From: Combretum micranthum
Taxonomy: Eukaryota > Streptophyta > Magnoliopsida > Myrtales > Combretaceae
DNA length: 64,000 bases
Reading direction: 5' to 3'
Assembly: GCA_024138025.1 (NCBI GenBank)
Contig: JAMXBD010000579.1
Coordinates: forward strand, 62,001-126,000
Below are positions 47,879-61,127 of this stretch, piece after piece (within the stretch, counting starts at the first letter, position 1; each line of letters opens with the position of its first letter). The notes beneath the pieces were generated by a model. The model saw only the letters and a list, made by a program, of their open reading frames with translations, did no database searches and had not been told where the DNA came from. A program made the position numbers and the translations under genes.

Positions 47879-50800
47879 TATAATCCTACAATTGGATAGG
47901 ACAAAGGTTCAATAAATAGATGTCAACATGCATAAATAGATTGAAATTAAGTGCATATAAATAGAAAGAATGAAAAAGATTCTACCTTTCAATCATCATG
48001 CATGGACAATAAACAAAAATATCATAGACATTATAGTTAAATTAAAAAAGGATAAAATGAATAAAAATTGGACAATCATACTATTGTCATCACTAATATC
48101 ATAGTCCATGAGTGCATCATCCAACCCATCCTCTTCATCCTCATCTGTATCCTCATCTTCATTACATTCAATACTACCATCATGCTCTTCACATGGAGAT
48201 GCTTCAATCTTTCTTCTAAGCCTCTCCATCAACGGTCTCACCACATCAGTTCTCAATGACACTTCGATATCACAATCAGCTACTGGATTATGCTCATTTC
48301 CTCTGTCCTCATTTGTTGTTAATTGTTCCTCTAAGCTCTCATCCACTAATAAAGCTTCAACATCTGTGAACAAATTTGCATCACCTACAAGTGAGTCAAT
48401 GTTATAGATGTGGCGATGCTCGAATTGTTGCACCACTCGCCAATCAAGTCCAAATTTCATGTCATCTAGGTAAAATATTTGCTTAGCTTGTGATGCCAAC
48501 ACATATGGATCATTTTCATACCATGTACGAGTAACCTTAATAGATTTAAAGCTGTCATCCACCCGCACATTGCGATGCCTCTCATTAGTGTCCCACCACT
48601 TACATTTAAATAGGAATACTCTTTTGTTCCTAACATAGCTAAACTCATATATATCTGTTAACATCCCATAAAATTCTACTTTCTCATCTCCTTGGTCTAC
48701 TTCTACCAGCACTCCACTATTTTGAGTCTTCTTCCTGCTATCAAACTCTGATGTGTGAAAGCGCACACCATTATATATCAATTTGTTGTACCTTTTGAAA
48801 CATGAATCAGGTCCTATTGATAATGCATATAATGCACTAATGATCGGGTCACGACTATCATGCAATACACTCATCTGCAAAAATGTTAAACAAAATACCA
48901 TGTCAATGCAAGCTAGTTAAAAACCCTTCTATTTACCAAAAAAAAAAAATGTAATTCTATACAAAGCTCTTTCTTGTATTTACCTTATTCATAAACCATT
49001 CACCAAAGTCTTTTTTGTGATGCCCATCTATGTTATCCCCATATTGTGCACGTAAAACATCTTTATGCTCACTGTAACACATGTTTGTCTTTACTTAGTA
49101 ACTTTATATGTCATTGTACCATTAGCTTACATATTATTTTGTGTAACTTTCAACTTACTCTAGGTAAGGTTGAATCTCTTGGCAATTGTTAATAATGTAC
49201 CATTTTGCAATATCAACCTCCTCGCTTGACAATACCACATATGTGGGTGGTGAAATTAAACCAACTTTATTCGTGAAGACATCCAAGCCACTATCCTCTA
49301 AGGAATCAAAATTCCTGTCTGGACGGTTAAATGTTGTCTCAATGCCTTCTAAGTGAAGTGAACACCAAGTCAAGCACTCATGAACAACATAAGCTTCTGC
49401 AATGGAGCCTTCTGGAGAAGCTCTATTTCTAACGAATTGTTTTAAGGAGCCTAAGTACCTACAAATAATGATTAATAGTACATGAGAAAAACATGGATAA
49501 CAACTTAAAAAGTGGTAACTTTTGACTGTACATTATACCTTTCAATAGGATACATCCAACGATATGCAACAGGTCCAGCCATTAATGCCTCTTGAGGTAA
49601 GTGGATAGCTAGATGTACCATTACATCAAAGAATGCAGGGGGAAAGATCAACTCCAACTTGCACAAAATAGTGACAATGTCACTTTGCATCTTTCGTATA
49701 TCTTCAACATTCAAAATGCGTCGACACAACCTCTCAAAAAAGTTCCCAAGCTCAGCTATGGCGAGGGTGACCTCCCTTGGCAATAAGCCACGAATGCCCA
49801 CAGGTAATAGCCTCTGAAGTAAAACATGGCAATCATGACTCTTCATACCTGAAAGCTTTGAGTTTGAGTTGTCCACACACCTACCTATGTGTGACGCATA
49901 GCCATCAGGTAATCTAACATTCCTTAGGAATTGACAAAACAATCTTCTCTCACTCGTACTTAATGTATAGCTTGCACATGGCATCAAGTATTTGCCATCA
50001 GCCCGTTTTACTAAATGTAGCTCCTTTCGTATACCAAGTTCCTCTAGATCAAGTCTAGCTTTATAAGTATCTTTTGTTTTTCCCTCAGTCCTAAGCACTG
50101 TGTTAACAACATTCTCACAGATATTCTTCTCAATATGCATCACATCCAAATTATGTCTAATTATTAACTTTGACCAATATGGCAACTGGAAGAATATCGA
50201 CTTTTTAGTCCAATTGAATGGACCAACATTATGGACTCTTCTAGCTTTCCCCGGATGCTTTCCCATTCCTATGTCTACTACTGATTGTAACTGGTGGAGA
50301 ATATCTTCACCAGAATATAGATCAGGAGCCTCACGAGTATCATGCATTCCATCAAACTTGTAGCTACGTCTCCACCTATGATCAATTGGTAACCACATTC
50401 TATGCCCAACATACCCAATCTTGTTATTAAGCCTTATCGATGGTGTTTGATCTTCACATACAGGGCAAGCACTGTATCCCTTTGTGCTCCATCCAGACAA
50501 ATTCCCATATGCTGGAAAGTCATTAATGGTCCACAATAATGCGGCATGCATCTTGAATGAAGACTTTGAGTATGCATCATAAGTCCACAACCCATTATTC
50601 CATAGATCCTTCAACTCATCAATTAAAGGTTGCATATAGATGTCGATCTCTTTCCCAGGTGCTTTAGGCCCTGGGATTAATAGTGTCATCATCATATATT
50701 CTCTCTTCATGCACATCCAAGGAGGTAAATTATATGTGAGAAGCAACACGGGCCACATGCTATATGATTGGCTCATATTACCAAAAGGATTGAATCCATC

Positions 50801-51814
50801 ACTAGCAAGCCCTAATCTCACATTACGACAATCCTTTGCAAATTCTGGATGTTCATTATCAAACTTTACCCATGACAACCCATCTGCTGGATGACCCATA
50901 AGGTTTTCTTGTCTCTTGTGTTCTTCTTTATGCCAACGCATTTTTTGAGCATTTCTAGGATTCATGAAAAGGCGTTGTAACCTTGGTTTCACAGGAAAGT
51001 ATCGCAAAACCTTATGAGGAATAGGCATTTTAGAACCAGTGGACACTTTATATCTGGATGTACCACAAGTGGGACAATGTGTAAGATTCTTGTTATCACC
51101 CCAAAATAGACAACAGTCATATTTACATGCATGAATATTATGGCAACCCATGCCCAACCCTCTCAAGTATTTGTTTGCGTAATAGTAAGACTTCGGAAGA
51201 GACTCTCCATTAGGTATAACATCACGTAAAAGTTGTAGCAACATGTCGAAAGACTTGTTGCTCCACTTATTGTATACCTTTAAGTGAAGAAGCTTCACTA
51301 TAAATGAGAATTTAGAAATCTTACACCCTGGATAAAGCTCTTGGTGTGAGTCAGCTCTTAACCCATCTAAATAGTCAACTGGAATGTCGAAGCCATCATC
51401 AGGGGTTGAGCTTTCATCCTGATTGTCAACAAATGCCCCTAAGTCTTCAAGCATCTCGTGGAGCCCATCGGTATCATTACCACCTGTCCCATTGTTCTCC
51501 TCCATAATGGGTCTCATGTCACATTCTCTGTGACGAATTCGACCTCGATGTCTAGTAGGCAACTCAATAGTTGGCTCCTCACCATGATATATCCAACACT
51601 GGTAGTTTACATCTATCCCATCTACAAGCAAGTGTGCTCTAATCACATTCACTGTTTGTGAAATGTCATTTAAACATTTCCTACATGGACAACTTAAACT
51701 TGCGTGCACACCATACTTTAAGCGTAAGTATGCAACAAAAAAGTCAACACCTCTTTCGTACTCTTCACTTTCAATGTCATAATTCATCCAACTCTTGTCC
51801 ATTTTTTCTGACAT
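47878..51814 (-). CDS. CACTA transposase, TNP2 type (five exons)
   Basis: Exons 51814-49539, 49458-49159, 49071-48984, 48874-48082 and a short last exon 47885-47878 all have GT/AG borders and compatible phases, giving an open frame of about 1154 codons. In order the protein shows an N-terminal transposase-associated domain (about residues 7-80, with a CPCRKC cluster), a CxxC segment near 247, the tnp2 catalytic domain, a DUF4218-like region (about 630-757), and a DUF4216-like domain in exon 4 ending in a Glu/Asp-rich tail. D339 (ASDGFNPFG), D557 (HNLDVMH) and E758 (MYPIER) are the likely DDE triad. It cuts and joins the transposon ends in the nucleus. Exon 1 is an uninterrupted 2.3-kb frame. 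Without the last splice, exon 4 would run into a hydrophobic tail ending at 47996, which looks like intron read-through. No disruption is visible, so it may still be functional. Confidence 0.92.
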
Positions 51815-54800
51815 AATTGGAAGAAAATAAAAGTGTAAGATCCAATTGAACTAGTTAATACATCTCATATGACATAATCACAAAATTAGTAAACACATAT
51901 CATATCACATCATCATATTGATCACCATTAATAGCAGCATGTTCACCACATTGGTCCTAATGTTATTTCCTCTACCCTCAATCTTAGAAAACATTTTAGG
52001 AATCTTAGTAAACATTACTTTACACTATTCAAAGTATGGAAATTTTGTAATCACATGGCAAAATATAATTTTTTTAATCCTTATGTTTATTTTTATTCTA
52101 ATAATCCTTTATACGCATTGTTTAATGATATTACTTTATTGCAATATGCTTGTTATTATCAATGACACTTGAAATTTATAGTTGCATAAATGATGATATC
52201 TCTTTCTTTCCCTTTTCTTTGTAATTTAGTTAATCTTATTATATTTGTTTATAATTCATCTATCTTACATTAGCATCGCCTATAAGTTAAGCACTGATTA
52301 TTTCTTCATTCAATTATCAAATTAACATCTCATACTATTATAAACATTGATTTAATGTCAAGCAACACTTCATACATTAAAATACTTGATTATGTACACC
52401 TACCCTTTCATAATCGAATTGGCATACTCATTATGGAGTCATTGTCTCAATTTTATGCCAATATTAAAAATAATTCATGCCATGAACAAATGGATTCCTT
52501 GAAATTCTTAATCAACACATTTTATTTCCAAAATAAGTGCAAGTGATACACTGGTTGTCTATAAATTAAAAATAATTTGGGAAATAGAATTTATTAGTAA
52601 TCCTAATGAACTTTAAATATTTAATTATTCATATTACATTGCATTTAAGAGGAAAAATATATTCACTATATATACACGTCAAAATCCTCTCAGAATAAAG
52701 CCAATTAGTAATTAGATTAATTCTCAAATTTCATTTCCATTGCCAAAATCCAACCAAAATCTTACATGCCGCAGTCTACTCATCCTTCTATAATATAGAA
52801 TAGATTTAATCATTTGACCCATTATCTAATACGTTAATTGAAGGCAAAATCCAACACTTTTCATCATTCTCATTAAGTAAGAAACTTTTAAATTATTATA
52901 AAATGGTATTATGTGGTATTTAAATCTTGAAGCGTTTATGCATAAATGTAAATATAAGCTCTTTAATCTAAAATGCTACTAAAAAAGTAAAAAAAAAGTA
53001 AAATTAATTTAATGACATCATGAAATAAATATAAATAAAACTCACGTATTGCTGGATTTTTTTAGTAATTTTTAAAATCATTCTTATTCTTGAACAAAAT
53101 GGCATAGCTTGAAAGTAACCAACACTCGATTATCATAGTATAGAAATATATACACATACTTGTTATTCGATTCAAATTTTGATTTATAATGATAGAGGTC
53201 TTAAAATTCAAAACTTCTGCAGAAAAGTAAAACTAAAAAATAATAAAATTTTGTATAACAATATCAAAATCATTTAATTGCTTTTTGTTTCTAAAAATAA
53301 AAAGAGTAACATCAAATTTTGAAAAGATACTTTAAGGGGGGAAAAAAGAAAAGAAAAATAAATACACATACAATCAGCCAATATTAAATGGAAAGAGCAA
53401 AAATCTTAGAAAATGTGAAAGCCAATTTCATTATTTACAATTTTGGTAAAAATTGAATGGAGATAAAATGCATTTGATAGTTGGAATGCATAAATATTAT
53501 TGTGAACTCAGAGTAACTGGAAATATTCATTATTGCTGGTAGATTTTACGCGATTCCAAAATAAGAGAACATTAATTACACCATAACCTTTGCCTTATCA
53601 TCCTCAATCTGCATCATTTTTTTTCTCCTTAGTTCATGAAGAATGATTCTAAGGAATTGGCAATATTTGCCACGACATCAAGGAGGAAGTAGTAGGTCAG
53701 TGGCCATTAACAAGTGTCCCTCCATGTTTCAATAGTTCAATTGCCACTTTAATTCCTCAGTTTCTTTCTTTCTTATTTTTGTTTTAATTTGTCTTTATCA
53801 AACATAGAACCACTATCACGGATAGCATCAACTAATTTAGTTAAATCTTCTTTTCCAAACTCGTGTTCTAATTATCAGTATTTCAGTTTGATAAATTCTA
53901 GCTCTTGCCATGGTTATCGAACTCATGTAAAATCACGGCAACAATAAAATCAAAATAAAAAACCGAACAACCCCCATTGCAACATATCATAGAACAGACA
54001 AAACATTAAAACCTGTGGAGTGAGTGGAGTTTTAAAAAAAAATTATTAAACCTATGGTATAAATAATGGAGTCAAATACAAAGATTCTGTTTAATAATAA
54101 TAGGTAAATATTCATTAATTTAGAGGAGGGTAAACCAAAACTTTAACTTGTCCAAGACAATTATGAGAAAAATCTTCTATGTGGAACAAAAATTTGCCCT
54201 ACGTATATCTTCTATTGAAAATTTTCCCTTGCGTAGATCTACTACTATAACATCAGCAAGTAATTGTTCTGCTATTCCATTGCGATGAAAACGAGGAAGT
54301 CATTGTTATCCCATTAAAGTGGGACATCATATGCATCCAAGTTAAAAATATTCCTCACACATCTTAGAAAGATAACAAACAGAACTTTTGATCCTTTTTT
54401 TTCCTCTTAATTCTCCCTCATGAAAATTGGTAGTAATAGGAAACGTTATTATTATTTTTTTTGCCATGATAGGAAACCTTAATTGTTAAGAAAAAACAGC
54501 CCATTTGTTTATTTTACGAAAGGCAAAAGCTTTCTTCTCATAGTACACACTTCAATGATATTGTAAGGTAAAAATATCCCATCAGCACAGAGAGTTCAAC
54601 GACAATGTATCGCCAGACTATATATAGTAGTGAACAAAGTTTACCTTAAGTACAACACCTAGCCAACCTTTTTCTTGTTATGGAGCATAATTATAAGAAC
54701 ATAAGTCACTTGCTCCATTGAGAATCCATTATTCCAAACATTCTAGAAAAATGGGGAAACAGATCAGGGCACATACTACACCCCACTTTGAGGTTAAGTT

Positions 54801-56091
54801 TAGTATTTGTTACATACTTGATAACAAAATTCAGCACCAGAGAGTAATAACCATATAAGTGCAACAGATTTGACCTCTTAAACCTCAGTAAAAGCATAAT
54901 AGTGCTTCTTCAAGAACAGTCAAAATTTGATATAATATTCAAAAAAACATTTACTTTATGAGTCCTGAATAAATAGATTACTTACCTCATAGTAACAAAT
55001 CATCCTATTCTCTTTCTAACGGTCTTTTTATCATTTACCATATTATCTTCTTCTTACCCTCAATTTTTATACAAAAAAGTATGGTCATAAAAAGCAATAG
55101 GACACATGACAGCCTAATATTACAAAGACTCTGAGAATTTAATCAAGGATAAACCCATAATTTCTTCATTCTAATTAATCACTTAGACCTATCCATTATA
55201 CTAGTCAATCAAAGAGGTAGAATTTCTAAATCTTTTAACGATCAAAGTTCATTAGCCAATAACACACCATTCACTTCTAAATCATGCCTGCATTAACCAC
55301 ATTGATCAGACATTAGATTGCTGACAAGTTAGATGATAAAAAATAAACAAATAGGACAAAGCTTGCAATAATGGAAGTGAGACTGATATTTAATATTAGC
55401 CCCTACAGATTGGTACAGAGCTATTAAGCATGATTATTGCCAACTTGCCACTTACAAGCAACATAATTGGTAAAGATAGAAGTAGAGAGTTACTGTACTA
55501 GTCAATGCAAACTCACTGGAACACAAAGTCAGGAATACACTAAACCATTGTTTTCATTCTACAAACAAGATTATGCTATACACAAACATAGTGAATGAGT
55601 GAGACAGAACAACTCATTACCCAATAACATTGCATCATTGTTTTCATCCTAGAAAGAAGATTATGCCACAAGAGCGAGAGACAGCGAGATTACGCCACAC
55701 ACAAACACAGTAAAAGAGTGAGAGACAGAGAGACAACGAGTAAGAGCGAGCAACAGAGAGAAAGACAGAAACATACCAGAATAATTACCTGACAAGGAAA
55801 GAATGTTGTGAGAACGTTATTGCTTGGAGAAGATCATGACCATGTGTTGCATGCACGATAATGCTAGAACGGAGCGTCTTTCTTGGACAGAAGGAAACGT
55901 ACAACCATTGTGTTAGTGAAAAGCCAAAGACAAAGAGACAATAAGAGAGAGAGAAACGTACCAGAACAGCCAAGACAAACACGGTTGGGATTGCGAGCCT
56001 TTCGCTTAAGAGAAGGAAATGTACACAATGTGTTAGTGAAAAAGTAAAAGAAACAAATAGGGAAAAGGAGTGAGGACGAAGGAAGGAGGAA

Positions 56092-56125
<34 letters not shown>

Positions 56126-56549
56126 GTACCTGGATATTCACGAAGAAGCAATGTCCTGACCGTGAGACTTGAGAGGGTTTTGGTTTTGCTTAGGGAGAAG
56201 AAAATGAATAGTCCTTCTATTTGATGTTGATTTGATATGCTTGCAGGTGACTAAAAATTGTGGCGGGATTCAAGTATTATATTTCTTAGTTTTTTAAACA
56301 GTGAAAACAGAACGTTAAAAAAAAAAAAAAAAAAAAGAAGGCTAGTTTTATTTGATCTATATTTTTTACAAATATGATTGGCTACGTCTACAAATAAAAA
56401 AAAAGTTACAGATCAATTAATAAGATCACAAAATCTAAATTTTTTTATAAACGTCACCAATTTCATATTTAAGTTAACGTTTAATAAACATGACTAAATG
56501 ATAATAAAAGGGCAACGTTTGCAAAATATGCAAACGTGGCCATACATAT
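51815..56549 (-). other. CACTA 5' region upstream of transposase
   Basis: This 4.7-kb stretch between the transposase start and the right TIR should hold the promoter and leader. I see no gene. It is AT-rich and has a GA/GAGAGA-rich segment at 55670-56126, which creates the antisense Leu/Ser-rich ORFs at 55785-56151. An A20-type run lies near 56316-56337. Near the right end, ACGTGGCC and ACGTCACC words repeat those of the left subterminal region. A small ankyrin-like fragment is possible at 53640-53760. Confidence 0.6.
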
Positions 56550-56564
56550 AAAATTCTTGTAGTG
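56550..56564. repeat. CACTA right terminal inverted repeat
   Basis: AAAATTCTTGTAGTG, the exact complement of CACTACAAGAATTTT. It is preceded by AACGTGGCCATACATAT, matching the subterminal words at the left end. Confidence 0.9.
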
Positions 56565-56686
56565 ACACATCATGCATTATCCCTATCCCGCATGCATATC
56601 AATTGATTAATATAATATATATATATATTATTCCAAATGCAACTACACTGCAAGCACAATCAATGTGATAAAGTCAAGTAACTCAC

Positions 56687-56746
56687 CTATGGTCCTTGCA
56701 AAATTGTTGTATAAGCTACCAGAAGTCCGAGAATTGATCTATTTTC
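56687..56746 (-). other. Candidate 60-nt LTR micro-exon
   Basis: On the minus strand it is bounded by TTCATAG and by CCATAG followed by GTGAGTTA. It is exactly 60 nt, the same as the other L2 copy at 23892-23951. Its downstream acceptor is in 38945-37919, so the CACTA now sits inside the candidate intron. Confidence 0.55.
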
Positions 56747-59229
56747 CTATGAAGGAAATAACAGAGATTTATTATTGGATTATTTCTGTAAGAAAGTCTT
56801 CTATAATTTAAAGGTGTTGATCTCTATCGTCGGATATTAGACTAAGTCCGTCATATTAATTACTGCATCGTTAAATAATTTAATTAAATCCTTGTAGGTG
56901 CCTAATTATTCCGTATCGGTATTTGATATAGTTTTTATTAAAGTTTTAATTTCTATAGTAAAGAATATTATCTGTTATTTGTTTTTATTTTGTTTTTCTT
57001 TGTTTTAATTGTTATCTATATTTTTATACAAGGGGTTTGTCTTTTCTTAAGTTCTATTGCTTTTAGTAGAAGATTTTTTATTTATTAATCATTTGCCCGT
57101 CAACCTTATCTGTTTCTTCAATTGGTATTTTTATTTATTTAAGGGTATGTTCTAGTATCTATACCTTTCAAGAGTTATAAAACCGTATTTAGATATATCA
57201 AATTTTTATTATACTTCAGTTTTATTTTTATTGCAAAACAAACTAAGTTTAATAATATAATTTTATCAGTAATATTAGTTTTGAAACGTTAATATCAATA
57301 TTAGTAATAAATACAAGTATAATAATAACAATCCTCTTTATACTATTAGTACATAATAATATTAGTGGCAAAAATAATAATAGTGTTGGTGATAGTATAT
57401 ATATAGTGACATTAACATAAATAATAACAGTATTAATAATCCTAATGATTCTTGATGAAAATATCACTAATACGGAATACTATAATCAGTAGTAATAATA
57501 ATAGCAATAATCATAATCATATTAATAGGAATGATAGTAACATTGACATTGGTTTATTAAGAGTGGAAACTGAGTGAATTTCTATTTGCGGTTTCTTATT
57601 CGTTTTAAATCCGATTTCGTTGTATAAATATCGATTTGGTACTACTCGAAGAGTACTTTCTAGTAGTGAAATTATTTTCAAGAAAAGAGACATGTACAAT
57701 TTTTAAATTTATGAAACACATGCATAGGTTTCAAGTGAATCCTAATAACTATAGTCAAACTTATTTTGATGATATCTAACCCATTTCTCATCCGTTTTTG
57801 TCGAATAAATAGTCGTTTTATAGTATTTTCCAGTACAATCCATTGAAAGGTTGTTTTCATTAATCAAGATCATTAAGGGTGCGAAAAATACAAGAATAGC
57901 CCGCTCTATTCTTGCAAATCTGGCAGCTTGATCTCGTTTGTGTTTTGTAATATCTAATTCATTTCTTATCCGTTTTTAACAAATAAATAGTCGATTTCAT
58001 AGGATTTTTCGTGTTCTTTCCATTGGTGGGGTAGTTTTTGGCTTATAATAAAACACATCAATACAGTTTATTCAATCTTCCTAGGGATATACATGAGTAA
58101 TCTAAAGTTCAGCTTAGTTTGCTGTAATTGAAGTGTGGTTTTTTGGTTTTTCCTTTCTAAGACTTGAATTTCTATACTTAAAATCTTCAAGTTGATATAT
58201 TTATGTCCTAAATATTCTAAATAACACCAATATACTATTAGATCAATTTTGATAGTTTCTAAGACAAATTTCTATAGAGCAAATTAATGAATATTTGAAC
58301 TTGATATGATTCTTACCTTTATTAGACAATAGATGGGGTCTAGTTCCTCTTCTCGGTAAAAGTAATGATCTAAGAGGATAGTAGAAAGATGAGTAACTAA
58401 CAAAATTTAATCTAACTAAACTAGTATATGTATGTACATATTCTTACCTTTTAGATTCAAACTTGAATTTATGATGTACCAAAGGCTATTTAACTTGGTT
58501 TTTGGTGTTGTTTGAAAGAGAGAATTGATGTTTTTGGATGTGGTTAATACTTGGATAGGATATAAAGTAGGGTAAGGTTTATATTTGCTTTAGAACTCCT
58601 CAAAAGTTGTCTAAATGGATGAATATACAAGGGGAAGAGGGCTGGTCACATTTTCCTTTGTAGCTATATTTTTAGAGTGAATTTGTGGGAGTTTAGAGCT
58701 AAATTTGTAGCTAAGTTATGTCTATATGTATGTACTAATGTTAGGCTAGAATTAGGACACAAAAGAGAGTGTTTTGGACTTATTAAATTCAAGTTTTCTG
58801 CTATTAATTCTTGGGTGGAATTTCATGCGAATTTGAGGATGGATTTTTGATGAATTTGTATGAAATTTGCGGCTGATTTCAAGAGGCATTAATTGTGTTT
58901 CTTTGGTAGTTAATTAAGGTTATTTATGTGTGTAACATAGAGGCATAAGTTGTACAAAAATCGGATAAAAAATCGGGCCAAAATCTAAGGTTGAAAGTTG
59001 GAATTTCTGCTGCAGTATTTTGTTGAATTCCTCTTGCTGCAGCTGCTTTTGGTGAATTCCAAGGCCATTTGGAGTTGCTTTGGTGGTTTGTTTGAGTTGT
59101 AATTCTTGGCATTTAATGTTGATTATATGTGGATTGTTTTGGTTGGAGATTCTATCCTTTTCAAGTTGAAATTGTGTGTTTAATTTCGGAGCAAAATTGG
59201 TTGAAAATCAGCTGGTTCAACCAAGAAGC

Positions 59230-59770
59230 TCCTGCTGCTGTGGTTCCCATTTGCTGCTGTGTGTGAACACTGTGTGCGTGGAAAGAAAAATTTTGGCTGT
59301 TCCTTTGTCTGTTCCAGCTAAGAAGTGTGTAGATTCAACGAGATTTCTATTTGTTGAATGCCCTCTGTTCCACGTGAGATCCAAATTCTATTCTGTGAAG
59401 AATTCTTGTCCTCCATTTCTTGAAAAATTCTGCAGCAGCTCCTCTGTTTCCAGCTGGATGTAGATGCGTGGGAGAAGCCTGCTTGTGCTGCGCGTGGGGA
59501 ATTCTGTGCATTTCCTTTTTCCATCGTGGATGCTGCCCTACGTAGGGATAAGCCTTCGTGATTCCCACTTGCTGCCGCTGACGTGATCCAGATGCGTGGG
59601 AAATAAAATGCAGCGGTCTTCTGCTTTCGTGGAGACCTCCAGTTGTGGTATTTTGTATGTGATCATGCGTGGACTTCGGCTGAGATTTACTGTCCTCTGC
59701 TCTACGTGAAATTTCGATTCCTCTGTTTACATAAATTCTGCACACATTTCCTTCTGCTCACGTGATTCTT
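59230..59770. repeat. GCGTGRAG motif cluster in L2 5' LTR
   Basis: Repeated GCGTGGRA / ACGTGA words with TGCTGC spacers, equivalent to 33809-34410. It lies about 1.35-1.9 kb inside the LTR, upstream of the micro-exon. Confidence 0.55.
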
Positions 59771-61127
59771 CATTTGCTTCTTGTTTTCATTTTTTTTTAA
59801 TTATTTACTTAATAGTTATTTAAATTATCTTACAAAATATTAATTTATAAACGTATGTTTCTATTCGTTGCGTACAAGTTTTTATCGAAATAAAATCATC
59901 TAACTTATTACAAAAACTCTAGATTATTATATATTCACATTTTTAGTTTGAAATTTACATGATTAATTATTTTTAATATTTTAACTTACGTGATTAAATT
60001 TTTCAAGTTCACTAAATTAAATTAAGAACCAAGTCTTAATGAATTCAAAATTTTCTAACAACAATAACAGCGGGTTTGAAATTTTCTTTTTAGATCTAGA
60101 TTGATAATTATTGTTCAATATTAGTGTCTATTATATATTTACAATCCTAGTAATTTATCTTTGAATTATTATTTTTTTATACCAATAAGCTCTATTAATA
60201 AACTATATCTTATTGGTTTTGAAATTTAGACCTACTTCAAATTATATCTCTGAATTATCATTTTAAGATACGAAATCTCGTTTTTGGTATCTATTAAGAT
60301 CAAAGAAATTTTTATTCGGGTTTTTCAAACTAGGAATGAGTTTATTATAATTCATAGATCTATTCTAAGATTTTCGTTGAATCATTTATTTGATATTAGT
60401 TTCACATTTGCCAATTTATTCATTTTCCAGTTATGAAAATTACATTGGCAACTCAGGATTTTAATTTCTAAAATCTCTAAATCTTTTAATTAGAATATTA
60501 GTGTAATTTAAATATTTATTTAAGATCTAGATTCTTAGATATCAATCTATTTGTGATCTTATCGTATCTTTTGTAATTCTAGTAATTTATCTTTAGTCTA
60601 TATTTTTATATTTTGTAGGTTCTGAAAATTAATCGTCTTTTATTTGTAACTTAAAACTATGATTTCTTGTTGGATTATTTCTCATTCTACCAAATATTAT
60701 GTTTTACTAAATAGGAGTTATTTATACTAAGTTATTTATAACAACATATTTTTGTCTAGTGCTACTTAATATTAATAGATTAATAATAGCTTGAACACTA
60801 TTATTTCATTATTTAATAAATGTAAAATTTATTTTCTAAGTATTGAACTTAAGATAAAAGAACTCAGTAATTTGTATTAACAATTGGTTTATTGTCATTT
60901 TATAAATTATTTGAGATCATAGCAGTTATAGTTTGTATTTCGAAAAATTTTTATTGGTAAAGATTCTAATCTTTCTATTTATAATTAAATTCATTCGCAC
61001 TTTAACATTTTCAAATGGAGAAAAATTTAGAGTGATTTTTACTACTTGTTCCAAATATTCTATATAATTCCATATTACATTTGTAGTATTTATTATAATT
61101 AGGTTACGTAAAACTAAGGGGATTACA

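Larger units (their letters stand above)
38946..56564 (-). mobile_element. CACTA (En/Spm-type) transposon, 17.6 kb
   Basis: The right end at 56564 is AAAATTCTTGTAGTG, the complement of CACTACAAGAATTTT. The left end at 38946 is CATTACAAGAATTTT, the same TIR with one C-to-T change. Both ends continue with GCCACGTT-type subterminal motifs. It contains a TNP2-type transposase gene and a Transposase_24 gene, both on the minus strand, in the order usual for plant CACTA elements. It sits in the 5' LTR of L2. The expected 3-bp TSD is not present (CAA left, ACA right), and the LTR sequence right of the element does not resume where it stopped, so the right flank seems rearranged. Confidence 0.92.
56565..61127 (-). 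repeat. L2 element 5' LTR, proximal part (U3 side)
   Basis: 56690-58560 aligns with 23890-25490, and 59770-61127 aligns with 34400-35697. The plus-strand end is AAACTAAGGGGATTACA at 61127, so on the minus strand the LTR begins TGTAATCCCC like the 3' LTR. Together with 37919-38945 the LTR is about 5.6 kb, very long for a Ty3/gypsy element. The first 120 bases after the CACTA (56565-56690) do not match the other LTR copy. The ORFs at 57249-57860 and 59176-59745 lie in LTR sequence and look spurious. Confidence 0.88.

Noticed and set aside
47996..48070. Hydrophobic C-terminal tail of the transposase as a membrane segment
   Set aside because: It follows a good 5' splice site (AATA/GTATGATTG) and is better explained as intron read-through. 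A nuclear transposase is not expected to have it.
55785..56151. Two overlapping ORFs rich in Leu/Ser upstream of the transposase
   Set aside because: Their composition comes from the GA/CT-rich simple repeat at 55670-56126, with no domain or conservation signal.
59176..59745. ORFs of 68-132 codons
   Set aside because: Same GC-rich LTR island as 33809-34410. The frames are not conserved between the two copies.
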